From Pelagibius sp. (GTDB taxonomy: Bacteria > Pseudomonadota > Alphaproteobacteria > Kiloniellales > Kiloniellaceae), in assembly GCA_028280305.1 (NCBI GenBank), contig JANQMC010000070.1, positions 1-64,000 of the forward strand: DNA of 64,000 nucleotides. The letters are read 5' to 3'. The translations under genes and the position numbers were made by a program. Shown piece after piece: positions 51,279-60,701 of the stretch. Within the stretch, counting starts at the first letter, position 1; every line of letters starts with the position of its first letter. A model generated the notes under the pieces. It saw nothing but the letters and a program-made list of their open reading frames with translations. It was not told the DNA's origin and searched no databases.

Positions 51279-53507
51279 TTGCGCAAGGTCGACACTCACC
51301 GCCGCGTCCACCCGACGATTGCCCTTTGGCTGATCGTCGGGTGGGTCGGCTTTTGCCTGCTTCCCTGGTACGGCATCGAAGACGGCTTCCTGTCGCTGAT
51401 CTGGCTCTTTGACGGCTATCCCTTCGAGCCCGGCTATGCGCCGGCCCTCTTTCTTCTGCTCCAGGGCGAGAAGCTCTGGCTCGCCCCCATCGTGATCGGC
51501 CTGCTGCTGCCGATCTTCGCCCTGGCAACCGCCAAGTCGGCCAGGGCCCACTCCACCCTGCTGATCCTGGCCGGTGCCTTCGGCTTCGGCTGGCTGATCG
51601 CCCAGGGCTTCGGCATCGGGCTGCGGGGTTTTCAGTTCGAGTGGCTGGAAGCCCTGTTCGGCCCGCTGGGCGATCGTCAGTTCGGCATGGGTTACGGCGC
51701 GCTTCTGGCCGCCACGGCCTTTCTGTTCTTTTTCACCCAGGGCATCGCGGCACGCGGCGCGATCAACGGTGATGTCTTCGTCGTCGGCTCGATCGGCTTT
51801 GTTATCGCTATCGTCACCGTCTTCGTGTTCTTCCCGATCCTGAGTCTGCTGACCAGCGCCTTCATCACCGAGGACGGCGGCTATTCCGCCGGCGTGTTCA
51901 TCGCCAAGTTCTTCGACGACAAACTCTGGGGCACGGCCTGCATGACCTTCTCCGGGCGCTGCGGAGCGGCCTGGAACTCCCTGATCCTGGCGATCCTGGT
52001 CGGGGCTTCGACGACCGTCCTCGGGCTCTGCTTCGCGCTCATCGTGACCCGCACCGGTTTCCGCTTCAAACGCGGCCTGCGGGCGCTGACGGTATTGCCC
52101 ATCATCACCCCGCCCTTCGTCATCGGCCTCGCCCTGATCCTGCTCTTCGGTCTCTCCGGCACGGTGACGACCTTCGTGGCGGATCTTTTCGGCGTTCAGC
52201 CGACGCGCTGGGTCTATGGCCTGCCCGGGGTGCTGATTGCCCAGATCCTGGCCTTCACGCCCATCGCCTTTCTGGTGATGATCGGGGTGGTCGAAGGGGT
52301 CAGTCCCTCGATGGAGGAAGCCGCCCAGACCCTGCGGGCCAGCAAGTGGCATACCTTCAGGACCGTTTCCCTGCCGCTGATGCGGCCGGGCCTGGCCAAT
52401 TCCTTCCTGCTCGGCTTTATCGAGAGTATGGCGGACTTCGGCAATCCGCTGGTTCTGGGCGGCAACTTCGATGTGCTCTCGACGGAGATCTTCTTTGCCA
52501 TCGTCGGCGCACAGTACGATCAGGGCCGCGCCGCCGTCCTCGCCATCGTGCTGTTGGCCTTCACCCTCGGCGCCTTTTATGCGCAGCGCTTCTGGCTCGG
52601 CCGCAAGTCCTACACCACGCTGACCGGCAAGGGGGATGCCGGCGTCCATCCGCAACTGCCGGCCCCCTTTGCCTTTGCCGTCGGCGCCATCGTGGCGGCC
52701 TGGACCTTCTTCACCATCGTCATCTACGGCATGATCTTCTACGGCAGCGTGGTGCAGCTCTGGGGCGTGAACAACACCCTTACGCTGAAGCACTACGTCA
52801 CCGCCTTTGCCCTGCGCATCACCGAGGAAGGCATCCGCTGGACCGGGTCGGCCTGGGATTCCTTCTGGACCACGGTGCAGATCGCCGCCGTCTCTGCGCC
52901 CCTGACCGCCGCGGTTGGCCTTGTCACCGCCTACCTGCTGGTCCGCCAATCCTTTGCCGGCAAGAACGCTTTTGAGTTCGGCACCATGCTGTCCTTCGCC
53001 ATTCCGGGCACGGTAATCGGGGTCAGCTATATCCTGGCCTTCAACGTGCCGCCGATCGAGATCACCGGCACCGGCGTCATCCTTGTCGTCTCCTTCATCT
53101 TCCGCAACATGCCGGTCGGGGTGCGCGCCGGCATCGCCTCCATGTCGCAGCTCGACCGCAGCCTTGATGAATCGTCGCTGACACTGGGGGCGAATTCCTG
53201 GCAGACGTTTCTGCGCGTCGTTCTGCCGCTGCTGCGCCCGGCGATCCTGGCCGCCCTGGTCTACAGCTTCGTGCGGGCGATGACGGCGGTTTCGGCGGTG
53301 ATCTTTCTGGTCAGCGCCGAGTACGATATGGCCACCAGCTACATCATCGGCCGGGTCGAGAACAACGATTACGGCCTCGCCATCGCCTATTCGATGACCC
53401 TGATTTTCGTCATGCTGGGGGCCATCGGCCTTCTGCAGCTGCTGGTCGGCAAACGCAGCATCGGCCGCCGCGGCCAACAGGCCCCCGCCGCGGTGACGGC
53501 AACCTAG
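51279..53507 (+). CDS. ABC importer fused double permease (FbpB-like)
   Basis: This 742-residue inner-membrane protein contains two binding-protein-dependent permease domains. The first EAA loop is EAAQTLRASKWHTFRTVSLP near residue 347, and the second is ESSLTLGANSWQTFLRVVLP near 630. About 12-14 helices are present, including an extra four-helix region in the first 200 residues. The only in-frame start near the beginning is TTG at 51279, shortly after an AGGA that is closer than usual, so translation may depend on coupling with the upstream gene. The ATPase gene follows within 20 bases. Confidence 0.9.
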   Translation: MRKVDTHRRVHPTIALWLIVGWVGFCLLPWYGIEDGFLSLIWLFDGYPFEPGYAPALFLLLQGEKLWLAPIVIGLLLPIFALATAKSARAHSTLLILAGAFGFGWLIAQGFGIGLRGFQFEWLEALFGPLGDRQFGMGYGALLAATAFLFFFTQGIAARGAINGDVFVVGSIGFVIAIVTVFVFFPILSLLTSAFITEDGGYSAGVFIAKFFDDKLWGTACMTFSGRCGAAWNSLILAILVGASTTVLGLCFALIVTRTGFRFKRGLRALTVLPIITPPFVIGLALILLFGLSGTVTTFVADLFGVQPTRWVYGLPGVLIAQILAFTPIAFLVMIGVVEGVSPSMEEAAQTLRASKWHTFRTVSLPLMRPGLANSFLLGFIESMADFGNPLVLGGNFDVLSTEIFFAIVGAQYDQGRAAVLAIVLLAFTLGAFYAQRFWLGRKSYTTLTGKGDAGVHPQLPAPFAFAVGAIVAAWTFFTIVIYGMIFYGSVVQLWGVNNTLTLKHYVTAFALRITEEGIRWTGSAWDSFWTTVQIAAVSAPLTAAVGLVTAYLLVRQSFAGKNAFEFGTMLSFAIPGTVIGVSYILAFNVPPIEITGTGVILVVSFIFRNMPVGVRAGIASMSQLDRSLDESSLTLGANSWQTFLRVVLPLLRPAILAALVYSFVRAMTAVSAVIFLVSAEYDMATSYIIGRVENNDYGLAIAYSMTLIFVMLGAIGLLQLLVGKRSIGRRGQQAPAAVTAT

Positions 53508-53526
53508 TCAAGTGGAGCAAAGCCCC

Positions 53527-54591
53527 GTGCAATCAAACGCAGCTTCCGTGGTCTTCGAGAACATCACCAAGGCATTCGGCAAGGATGTGGTGGCGGTGGA
53601 TGACATCTCGCTGTCGGTGGAGGCCGGCAAGCTGGTGACCCTGCTCGGCCCCTCGGGCTGCGGCAAGACCACCACGCTGCGCATGATCGCCGGCCTGGAA
53701 ATGGCGACCAAGGGCCGCATCCTGATCGGCGAGCGGGATGTGACGCGGCTGCCGGCCACCGACCGCGACGTGTCGATGGTTTTTCAGTCCTACGCCCTTT
53801 TCCCCCACATGACGGTGCTGGAGAACGTGTCCTACGGCCTGAAGTTCTCAGGCTTCCCGAAGGTGGAGGTGCGCGAACGGGCGCTTGCCGGGCTCGACCT
53901 GGTCGGCCTGAAGGACTATGGCGCAAGGCTGCCGAGCGAGCTTTCCGGCGGCCAGCAGCAGCGCGTTGCGGTGGCCCGCGCTCTGGTCCTCGAACCCCAG
54001 GTTCTGCTCTTCGATGAACCGCTTTCCAACCTCGATGCCAAGCTGCGCCGTCAGGTCCGCGAAGACATCCGCGACATCCAGACCAAGCTGGGACTGACCG
54101 TGGTCTACGTCACCCACGACCAGGAAGAGGCTCTGGCGGTTTCCGACCGGATCATCGTCATGAACCGGGCGGTCATCGCCCAGGACGGCGCGCCGCGCGA
54201 TCTCTATGACGCCCCGGCCAGCCGCTTCGTGGCCGACTTCATCGGCGAGGCAAACATCTTCGACTGCACGGTGGAGAGCGTCAGCGACGGCAAGGCCGCA
54301 GTGGCCCTGGGCACTTACAGGACCGCCCTGCCGGCCCGCGGCATCCAGCCGGGCAAGGCCTTTGTCGCCGTGCGGCCCAATCGGGTCGCCATCGCAGCGG
54401 CAGGTGCGGCCAATGCCATTCCCGGCGATCTGAAAAAGATCACCTATGTCGGGCGCCACCTCGAGTATTTCATCGATACCGCGCTGGGGCCGGTCTTCGC
54501 CGTCGATCCCGACGTCAATGCCGACTTCCAGCGCGGCCAGTCGGTCAGCGTAACCTTCGCGGAGCCCGGCCCGGTCCTGCTGAGCAACTGA
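53527..54591 (+). CDS. ABC importer ATPase (FbpC/PotA-like)
   Basis: This 354-residue ATPase powers the importer. Walker A GPSGCGKTT is near residue 39, the Q-loop MVFQSYALFPHMTV near 83, the signature LSGGQQQRVAVARAL near 138, Walker B LLFDEPLSNLDAKLR near 158 and the switch His in VTHDQEEAL near 196. A C-terminal TOBE-type domain occupies the last 110 residues. GTG at 53527 was chosen because GGAG lies nine bases upstream. An in-frame GTG at 53512 would add five residues but has no ribosome site. It ends the three-gene operon. Confidence 0.92.
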   Translation: MQSNAASVVFENITKAFGKDVVAVDDISLSVEAGKLVTLLGPSGCGKTTTLRMIAGLEMATKGRILIGERDVTRLPATDRDVSMVFQSYALFPHMTVLENVSYGLKFSGFPKVEVRERALAGLDLVGLKDYGARLPSELSGGQQQRVAVARALVLEPQVLLFDEPLSNLDAKLRRQVREDIRDIQTKLGLTVVYVTHDQEEALAVSDRIIVMNRAVIAQDGAPRDLYDAPASRFVADFIGEANIFDCTVESVSDGKAAVALGTYRTALPARGIQPGKAFVAVRPNRVAIAAAGAANAIPGDLKKITYVGRHLEYFIDTALGPVFAVDPDVNADFQRGQSVSVTFAEPGPVLLSN

Positions 54592-54710
54592 CGGCAAGCG
54601 GCTTCCTCTGCTGGCCATAGGTCAGCAAGTCTGTCGGCCACTACAAACCGAAGGCCTGGACGCAACTCTTGATCATCGCGCGGACCCGTAACCTCACCCC
54701 GAACCGCGCG

Positions 54711-55235
54711 TTATCCTGGATTGGATTTGCGGATCAGCCGTTTGAACTCGACCAGCAGAGACTCACTGGTGTTCGGGCCGGAAAGAACGCCGCGCCGTTT
54801 TCCGCTGCCGTCGAAGAGCAACAGGGTGACATGCGGAACACCGTGGGCGTCGGCCAGCGCCTGCCCGTCCGGATGACGGATATTGGCGACAACATATTGA
54901 ATGTCGTCATCGTCCAACTGTGACAGTGCATCCCGCGCCTCGCTCTGCAGAGCGCGGCACAGCGAACACTGCGGATCATGGATCTGCACCACGGTCGAAG
55001 TGCCGTTGCCGATGCGCGACAGGTCCTGCTCGACAATGCCGGCATGAACAGAGCTCGCAAGATACCAGCCGCCACCGCCGACGATGGCGAGGCCTGCAAC
55101 GTTGTAGCCGATGTTCCGCAGAAAATCGCGGCGGCTGCGAATCTTTTTCTTTGGCCCTGACGAGCCCGCGGTCTGTTCGCCGGGGATACTCCCCTGCTTC
55201 TTTTTAGAGGCCGTCTTGCGCTTCTGTCGCTTCAT
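54711..55235 (-). CDS. Tat-signal, membrane-anchored thioredoxin-like protein
   Basis: This 174-residue protein starts with about 33 very basic residues (KRQKRKTASKKKQG). The twin-arginine motif S34-RRDFLR-40 and one hydrophobic helix (NVAGLAIVGGGGWYLAS) follow. The exported part is a thioredoxin-like domain with DPQCSLCRAL, giving Cys90-SL-Cys93, and a cis-Pro region VPHVTLLLFDGSG near 140. The CSLC centre is unusual next to CGPC or CPHC. Export by the Tat system would mean it folds, or gains a cofactor, before export. A periplasmic redox role is inferred. No partner gene is adjacent. Confidence 0.78.
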   Translation of the reverse strand: MKRQKRKTASKKKQGSIPGEQTAGSSGPKKKIRSRRDFLRNIGYNVAGLAIVGGGGWYLASSVHAGIVEQDLSRIGNGTSTVVQIHDPQCSLCRALQSEARDALSQLDDDDIQYVVANIRHPDGQALADAHGVPHVTLLLFDGSGKRRGVLSGPNTSESLLVEFKRLIRKSNPG

Positions 55236-55404
55236 AGCGGAATCCCTATCTGGCCGGCACCGCTCTGCGGCTGCCTGTTTCCCTTCCCTTAGGTCTGATT
55301 CACGGCGACAACCCTGGGCGCGCAACTATAGCCGCACTGAAGCCTTCAATGCAGATCAACGATTCGTGACCGTCATACAGGGATTGCTAACTCGAGGCGC
55401 CGCC

Positions 55405-56478
55405 TCAGCCCGCCCTGTCGCCGTAGAGCTTGCCGGTCGGGGTCTTCAGGAAGGCTTCGAAGGGGATTTCCTCCTGCTTGATGAAGCCCTGGGACGGCAA
55501 CTTGCCTTCGTTCACCATTTCGATGACCGCGCAGGCCGAGGCGGAGGTGGTCCAGGCAATGGCGGTCCAGGGTTCGCCGGAAACTTCGATCGGATAGTAG
55601 GCGCGCACGAATTCCTTGCGGTTCAGGCGGCCGTCGAACATCCCCTCCGCCGCGACATGCACATAGACCACGTCGTCGTCGACCGGCGGCTTGGCGTTGG
55701 TCAGGATCTTGCCGGCCAGTTCGCGCTGTTCGCGCATCAACAGCTCATGGAAAAAGAAATTCATCATCTCGACATGGCCGGGATAGCGCATGGATTTGTA
55801 GTCCAGGTTCTCGATCCGGCCCTCAAAGGTTTCGCACATGGTGCCCAGACCGCCCGAGGTGGTGAAGGCCTCCAGCTTCACGCCGCCGACATAGAGGGTC
55901 TCGATCCACTCCATGGGGGAGACCCACTTGTGCTGTCCCTCCTCGATCACCTCGCAGTCGTTCAGGTACTCGTTCACCACCCCTTCCGGCGACCAGTTGA
56001 AGGCATAGCCCAGGTGTCCCGTCGGATGCTGCGGCAGGGCGCCGACGCGCATGCGCACCGAGCGCACGGTTTCGAACTGATCGGCCAGATGGGCGGCGAC
56101 GATGCCGACGAAACCCGGCGCCAGGCCGCACTGCGGGGCCATCACGCCCTTGGACGTTTTGGCAAGTTCGCGGATCGCCTGGGTGGTCGGCACGTCCTCG
56201 GTCAGATCGAAGTAGTGCAGCCCCTCCTGATGCGCCGCCGCGGCGATATCCTTGTTGAGAATATAGGGCAGGCAGGAAATCACCGCGTCGTAGGGCCGCA
56301 GCAGCGCCGGCAGGCCCGCGACGTCCCCCAGATCCGCGCTGCGCACCTCAAACGGCGGTGTGCGGCGCAGCTCCCGCGTGTCGATGCCGGTCACCTGAAA
56401 CCCGGCATTGGTCAACATACGCGCGGTCAGCGAACCGACCTTGCCGAGCCCCAGCACGGCGATCTTCTGGATGGACAT
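55405..56478 (-). CDS. Saccharopine dehydrogenase family protein
   Basis: This 357-residue oxidoreductase has an N-terminal Rossmann loop IAVLGLGKVGSLTARML at residues 5-21. It also has the family blocks YDAVISCLPYILNKDIAAAA near 66 and HYFDLTEDVPTTQAIRELA near 89. A catalytic-fold C-half contains APQCGLAPGFVGIVAAHLAD and GALPQHPTGHLGYAFNWSPE. The pattern is closest to lysine 6-dehydrogenase and related NAD(P)-linked amino-acid enzymes. AGGAATGC lies upstream of the ATG at 56478. It is separated from the sulfatase operon by 137 bases on the same strand, so read-through is possible. Exact substrate unknown. Confidence 0.86.
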   Translation of the reverse strand: MSIQKIAVLGLGKVGSLTARMLTNAGFQVTGIDTRELRRTPPFEVRSADLGDVAGLPALLRPYDAVISCLPYILNKDIAAAAHQEGLHYFDLTEDVPTTQAIRELAKTSKGVMAPQCGLAPGFVGIVAAHLADQFETVRSVRMRVGALPQHPTGHLGYAFNWSPEGVVNEYLNDCEVIEEGQHKWVSPMEWIETLYVGGVKLEAFTTSGGLGTMCETFEGRIENLDYKSMRYPGHVEMMNFFFHELLMREQRELAGKILTNAKPPVDDDVVYVHVAAEGMFDGRLNRKEFVRAYYPIEVSGEPWTAIAWTTSASACAVIEMVNEGKLPSQGFIKQEEIPFEAFLKTPTGKLYGDRAG

Positions 56479-56615
56479 GAAAGCATTCCTCTTAACGGCA
56501 AGGAGGGTTAACAGCAGGAGGGAGCGCGGAGACGACTCCAAAGACGTTCCGTCCCGAACCTAGCCGGAGACGATGGTGAAGAGAAAGCCCCAGTCTGTAA
56601 AACAGGCCCCGCCTG

Positions 56616-58103
56616 CTATTTGCTTTCTGGGTAGAACTGCATGAAGCCCGTATCGTTGGCGGGAGAGACCGGCCATTGGCGGCCGCGGGTGGCTGAGATC
56701 GAGCGGTTGGGACCGGCGACAAAAGTTCGCCCTGGCTCCCCGACCAGTGCGCCGTCCTTCATCCAGACTTCGTCGGAGCCGTAGATTTCGCCCAAAAGAG
56801 TCTGGGTCAGTTCCGCCTGCACAGCAGCCAGTGAGGCATCGCCGGCGCGGTCGTGCAATTCCTGTGGATCGTCGCCGAGATCGAAGAGCTGGAAACGGTT
56901 GCCGCAAGGATACCAGATCAGCTTGTGACCGCCGCGCCGCAGCATGCGCGATGCATGGGGCCCCTCACCGAATTCGCCGTAGAGGGTCTTGCGCCGGGCG
57001 TCGCCGAGCATCGACAGGCCCTCAACCTGCTGCGGAATGGGAATGCCGCAGAGATCCAGCAGGGTCGGCATGACATCGCGCAGGCAGACCAAGCGATCGT
57101 CCTGACGCTGAAACCCGACCCGCTGGTCGTCGGCGACCCCCATCAGGATCATCGGAATGTGGCAGGAGGGCTCATAAAAGACCTGCTTAGCCCACATGCC
57201 GTGGTTGCCAAGCATGTCGCCGTGATCTGTGGTGAAGAGCACGATGGTGTCGTTCAGCACCCCTTCGTCCCGCAGTGTGCCGATGAGGGAGCCGACTTGA
57301 TGGTCGATGTGGGTGCAGAGCGCGTAGAAGGCACGGCGGGCGGCCAGCGCCTGCTGAGCGTTCAGCGCGTCGCCGCGCGCCTGAGTCGCCTGGGCATTGT
57401 AGGGCAGCGCCGCGCGATCCTCTGCCCAAGCGCCCCCGAAAGGCTCATCGATCTCGATATCCCGATAGAGATCGATATAGCTTTGCAACGGCACCAGCGG
57501 CGGATGCGGATGGCGGTAGCCGCAGTACCACAAGCTGGGCCGGGTCGGATCGCGCCGCTTGATCGCCAGCGCCGTCATCCGGGTCGCCCAGTTGGTCGGA
57601 TGGGTCTCCTCCGGCAGGTGCCAGGGACGCCAGGCATAGGTGTTGTTGCTCATGCCGTGGTCGTACTGGCGGCCGAGATAACCCGCCTCCCCCAGGTAGA
57701 TTTCGTAGTCGTCGGTGGTCCCGTAGAGGGTTCGTCCCTCGTCGTCCAGCAGCACATCGTCGAAGCCGATGCGGTCGCGCTGCGGATAGACGTGGATCTT
57801 GCCGACCGCCTGGGCCTGATAGCCGGCATTGCGGAAGGTCTGGGCCAGGGTGGGCAGGTCAGCCGGCATCTCCAGCTGCGGCTGAAAGCTGCGGTCGCCG
57901 TGGCGGCGGGCCGAGGTACCGGTCATCAGCGAGCGCCGCGCCGGCAGGCAGACAGGATGCTCCGAATAGGCATTGGTAAAGCGGACGCCGTTGCGCGCCA
58001 GCTGGTCCAACACCGGTGTCTGGATCGCCGGATGCCCGGCGGACCCCAGCAGATGAGCGGACCAGTGGTCGGTGACAATGAGCAGTACGTTGGGTCGGGT
58101 CAT
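56616..58103 (-). CDS. Sulfatase/phosphonate monoesterase, alkaline phosphatase superfamily
   Basis: This 495-residue enzyme opens with RPNVLLIVTDHWSAHLLGSA, where Asp12 is a metal ligand. It carries the formylglycine motif C52-LPAR with the downstream TGTSARRHG of type I sulfatases. The second metal site is FTTDHGDMLGNHGMW near residue 275. Cys52 must be converted to formylglycine for activity. There is no signal peptide, so it should act on imported substrate in the cytosol, as choline sulfatase and phosphonate monoester hydrolases do. It starts one base after the lacI stop and ends the tctCBA-lacI operon. Confidence 0.88.
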   Translation of the reverse strand: MTRPNVLLIVTDHWSAHLLGSAGHPAIQTPVLDQLARNGVRFTNAYSEHPVCLPARRSLMTGTSARRHGDRSFQPQLEMPADLPTLAQTFRNAGYQAQAVGKIHVYPQRDRIGFDDVLLDDEGRTLYGTTDDYEIYLGEAGYLGRQYDHGMSNNTYAWRPWHLPEETHPTNWATRMTALAIKRRDPTRPSLWYCGYRHPHPPLVPLQSYIDLYRDIEIDEPFGGAWAEDRAALPYNAQATQARGDALNAQQALAARRAFYALCTHIDHQVGSLIGTLRDEGVLNDTIVLFTTDHGDMLGNHGMWAKQVFYEPSCHIPMILMGVADDQRVGFQRQDDRLVCLRDVMPTLLDLCGIPIPQQVEGLSMLGDARRKTLYGEFGEGPHASRMLRRGGHKLIWYPCGNRFQLFDLGDDPQELHDRAGDASLAAVQAELTQTLLGEIYGSDEVWMKDGALVGEPGRTFVAGPNRSISATRGRQWPVSPANDTGFMQFYPESK

Positions 58104-59201
58104 CTAGCTATCCTTAGGGTGACGGATCGGCGCGAAAGCGGAAAAATCGTCTTCCGGCGCCCAATCTTGGGGAATTCTGGCCGAGCCGCGCAGCACCAGT
58201 TGCCCGGGCAGCAGTTCGCGCTGCGCCTCGGTTGTGGGGTCCTCGATAAGAGACGCCAGAATCTCAACGGCACGTTGGCTCAACTCCTCCGCGCTCGCGG
58301 TAACCGACGTCAGGTCGTAGGTGCGCCAGGCTGCTTCGGCGGCGTTGTTGAAACCGACGACGGAGATGTCCCGACCCGGCGTCAAACCGAGTTCGAAGCG
58401 CAGGGCATCCATAGCCCCCATGGCCATGATGTCCGAGGCGCAAAAGATCGCGTCCGGCGCATCGGCGCCGCGGAGAAGTTCCAGGGCCGCGTCATAACCG
58501 CCGTCATAGGTGAAGCCGCCGGAGGCGATTTTCGGGGCCCGTGCCAAGGTCTCGCTGAACCCGGCCTGGCGATCCCGGCTGGTGGAGGTGTCGTCCAGAC
58601 CGCTGATGAAGCCGAAGCGGTGATGTCCGCCGCTCTGCAGGAATCTGGCGACCATGCGTCCGGCACCGCGGTTGTCGGTGGCCACGGCGCTGATGCCGGG
58701 ATCGTCGACAATACGGTTCATGGTCACCACCGGAATGCCGGCATCGCGGCAGATCGACGGCGCTCTGCTCGACAGACGGGCCGAGTTCATGATGACGCCG
58801 TCGACCTGGTAGGCGAGAACGTCGGCAATCATGGAATCGATATCGTCGCCCGAGGGAATCGAAAACAGCAACGCCTGAAAGCCCGAAGCCCGCAGCGCCC
58901 CGTTGAGCTGGTGCAGGATCGCGACGTAAAACGAATAGTAGAGGTCGGCGACCACGACACCGACGAGGCGCGAACGCTGGGTAATCAGGCCGCGCGCCAG
59001 CGCATTGGGTCGGAAGCCGAGTTGCGCCGCCGCTGCCCTGATCTTCTCGCGGGCCGCACCGGAGACGTAGCCGTTGTTGGAAAACGCCCGGGAAACGGCC
59101 GACTGGGAAACGCCGGCAAGGCGCGCGACGTCATAGGACGTCGGCTTCCTGCGCCGAGCAGTTCCGGCGGACGGCTTATCCGGGTCTTTTCTGCGGGTCA
59201 T
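58104..59201 (-). CDS. LacI family transcriptional regulator
   Basis: This 365-residue repressor has a basic 20-residue start and then the LacI helix-turn-helix and hinge (TSYDVARLAGVSQSAVSRAF, with ALARGLITQRSRLVGVVV at 70-87). A periplasmic-binding-like ligand domain ends SVVGFNNAAEAAWRTYDLTS. It overlaps tctA by four bases and is followed directly by the sulfatase, so it lies within the operon it probably controls. The natural operator candidate is the palindrome at 62251. The inducer is likely the transported compound or its sulfatase product. Confidence 0.92.
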   Translation of the reverse strand: MTRRKDPDKPSAGTARRRKPTSYDVARLAGVSQSAVSRAFSNNGYVSGAAREKIRAAAAQLGFRPNALARGLITQRSRLVGVVVADLYYSFYVAILHQLNGALRASGFQALLFSIPSGDDIDSMIADVLAYQVDGVIMNSARLSSRAPSICRDAGIPVVTMNRIVDDPGISAVATDNRGAGRMVARFLQSGGHHRFGFISGLDDTSTSRDRQAGFSETLARAPKIASGGFTYDGGYDAALELLRGADAPDAIFCASDIMAMGAMDALRFELGLTPGRDISVVGFNNAAEAAWRTYDLTSVTASAEELSQRAVEILASLIEDPTTEAQRELLPGQLVLRGSARIPQDWAPEDDFSAFAPIRHPKDS

Positions 59202-60688
59202 GCGCCCCTTCCTTTGCGGTAGGCCGTGTAGATCGGCGCGCCAACGAAAACCAGGGTGATCACGAAGATACCAACGGCGATCGGTTGGCCGAAGAAAGCA
59301 AGAAAGCTGCCGTCATTCAGCATCAGGCCCTGGCGCAGGGACTGCTCCAGCGTCTTGCCAAGCGCCATGCCGATAACAATGGGGGCGACAGGCACCCCGG
59401 CCAAGCGCATGACCACCCCGAAAAGGCCGGCCAGGACGGCGACGACCACGTCGATGGGATTGCCGCGGACGGCAAAGGCCCCGACGACCGACATCAGCAC
59501 CACCCAGCCCATCAACAGGGGTTCGGGCAGGCCCATGACCCGGCGGAACCCCCGGGCGCCGATGGCGCCGAAGACGACCATCAGCAGGTTGGCGATCAGA
59601 ATCACGATGAAAGCGCCGATCATGATTTCCGGATTGTTCTGGAAGAGTTGAACGCCCGGCACCAGCCCCTGGATGAGAAGGGCCCCGAGCAAAACCACCG
59701 TGCCGCCATCGCCGGGAATACCAAGGGCCAGGGTCGGCACCAGGGCACCGCCGGTCACTGCGTTGTTGGAAGCCTCGGAGGCGACCACACCATCCGGTTC
59801 GCCCTTGCCGAAATTCTCGCGCCTCGGCGAGGTGCGCTTGGCCTCGGCGTAGCTCACGAAGGTTGCCGCGGTGGCGCCGGTGCCCGGAAGAATGCCGATG
59901 GCGGTGCCGATGGCGCTGCTCTGCACCAACATGCGCAGGCGGATGCGAATGTCACTCCAGGGCGGTAGGCGAAAGCCGACACCGGCCACGTCCGGCGGTT
60001 TGCCCTGGACATAATAAGCCGCGCGCGTAAAGGCCTCGGACAGGGCGAAAAGCCCGATCAGCACGGAGATGAGGGAAAGCCCGCCCGCCAGCGCGTCGAT
60101 GCCGAAGCCGAAACGCGACAGGCCGGTCATGTTGTCCGGCCCGATGGAAGCCAGGAACAGCCCGATGGCGCCGGCCAACAGGCCTTTCACCATACTGCCG
60201 CTGGAAACCCAAGCAATACAGGTGAGTGCGAAGAGAATGAGAGCGAAGGTCTCCACCGGCCCGAAATAGACCGACAGGCGGGCAAGCCGGGGCGCTGCGA
60301 TGATCAGCACGATCAGCGAAAAAACCCCGCCGAAAGCGGAGGCGAAGGTCGCCCAACCCAGAGCCAGGTCGGCCTTACCCGACCTGGCCATAGGATAGCC
60401 GTCCAACACGGTGGCGGCTGACTGCGGCGTGCCCGGCGTGTTGATGAGGATGGCGGTGATCGAGCCGCCGTAGACCGAGGCACAGTAGATGGACAGCAGA
60501 AGCGCAATGGCTGCCGGCGTGCCCATAGAGTAGGTGAAGGGCAGGGCAACCACCAAGGCAACGACTGTCCCCATGCCCGGCAAAGCCCCGACCAGGGTGC
60601 CGTAGGCGGTGCCGATGAAAATGGCCAGCAGCACCTCCCAAGAGGCGATCTGACTCAAGGCCAGCGAAAGGTTGTCGAGCACGCCCAT
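59198..60688 (-). CDS. tctA: Tripartite tricarboxylate transporter large permease, TctA family
   Basis: This 496-residue, about 12-helix membrane protein carries the family signatures GTAYGTLVGALPGMGTVVAL near residue 22 and YGGSITAILINTPGTPQSAA near 74. A second repeat, GILPGTGATAATFVSYAEAK near 263 with GALVPTLALGIPGDGGTVVL near 315, follows. It is the main channel of a TTT carboxylate importer. The gene lies 13 bases after tctB and overlaps lacI by four bases. TTT systems take up citrate-like acids, aromatic acids and other anions; here the linked sulfatase suggests a sulfated or phosphonylated organic anion. Confidence 0.94.
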   Translation of the reverse strand: MGVLDNLSLALSQIASWEVLLAIFIGTAYGTLVGALPGMGTVVALVVALPFTYSMGTPAAIALLLSIYCASVYGGSITAILINTPGTPQSAATVLDGYPMARSGKADLALGWATFASAFGGVFSLIVLIIAAPRLARLSVYFGPVETFALILFALTCIAWVSSGSMVKGLLAGAIGLFLASIGPDNMTGLSRFGFGIDALAGGLSLISVLIGLFALSEAFTRAAYYVQGKPPDVAGVGFRLPPWSDIRIRLRMLVQSSAIGTAIGILPGTGATAATFVSYAEAKRTSPRRENFGKGEPDGVVASEASNNAVTGGALVPTLALGIPGDGGTVVLLGALLIQGLVPGVQLFQNNPEIMIGAFIVILIANLLMVVFGAIGARGFRRVMGLPEPLLMGWVVLMSVVGAFAVRGNPIDVVVAVLAGLFGVVMRLAGVPVAPIVIGMALGKTLEQSLRQGLMLNDGSFLAFFGQPIAVGIFVITLVFVGAPIYTAYRKGRGA

Positions 60689-60701
60689 CAGCCGGCATCC
60701 A

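Noticed and set aside
51195..53477. Open frame of 760 codons on the minus strand opposite the ABC permease
   Set aside because: Extreme Asp/Gly/Gln/Glu/Arg content and no domain; the plus strand encodes two clear EAA-loop permease halves.
50243..54591. Ferric iron importer
   Set aside because: Operon form fits FbpABC, but the C-half tyrosine pair for iron and a Fur-like site were not seen, so the substrate was left open.
56853..59222. Open frame of 789 codons on the plus strand opposite sulfatase and lacI
   Set aside because: Spans two well-supported genes on the other strand and has no recognisable motif.
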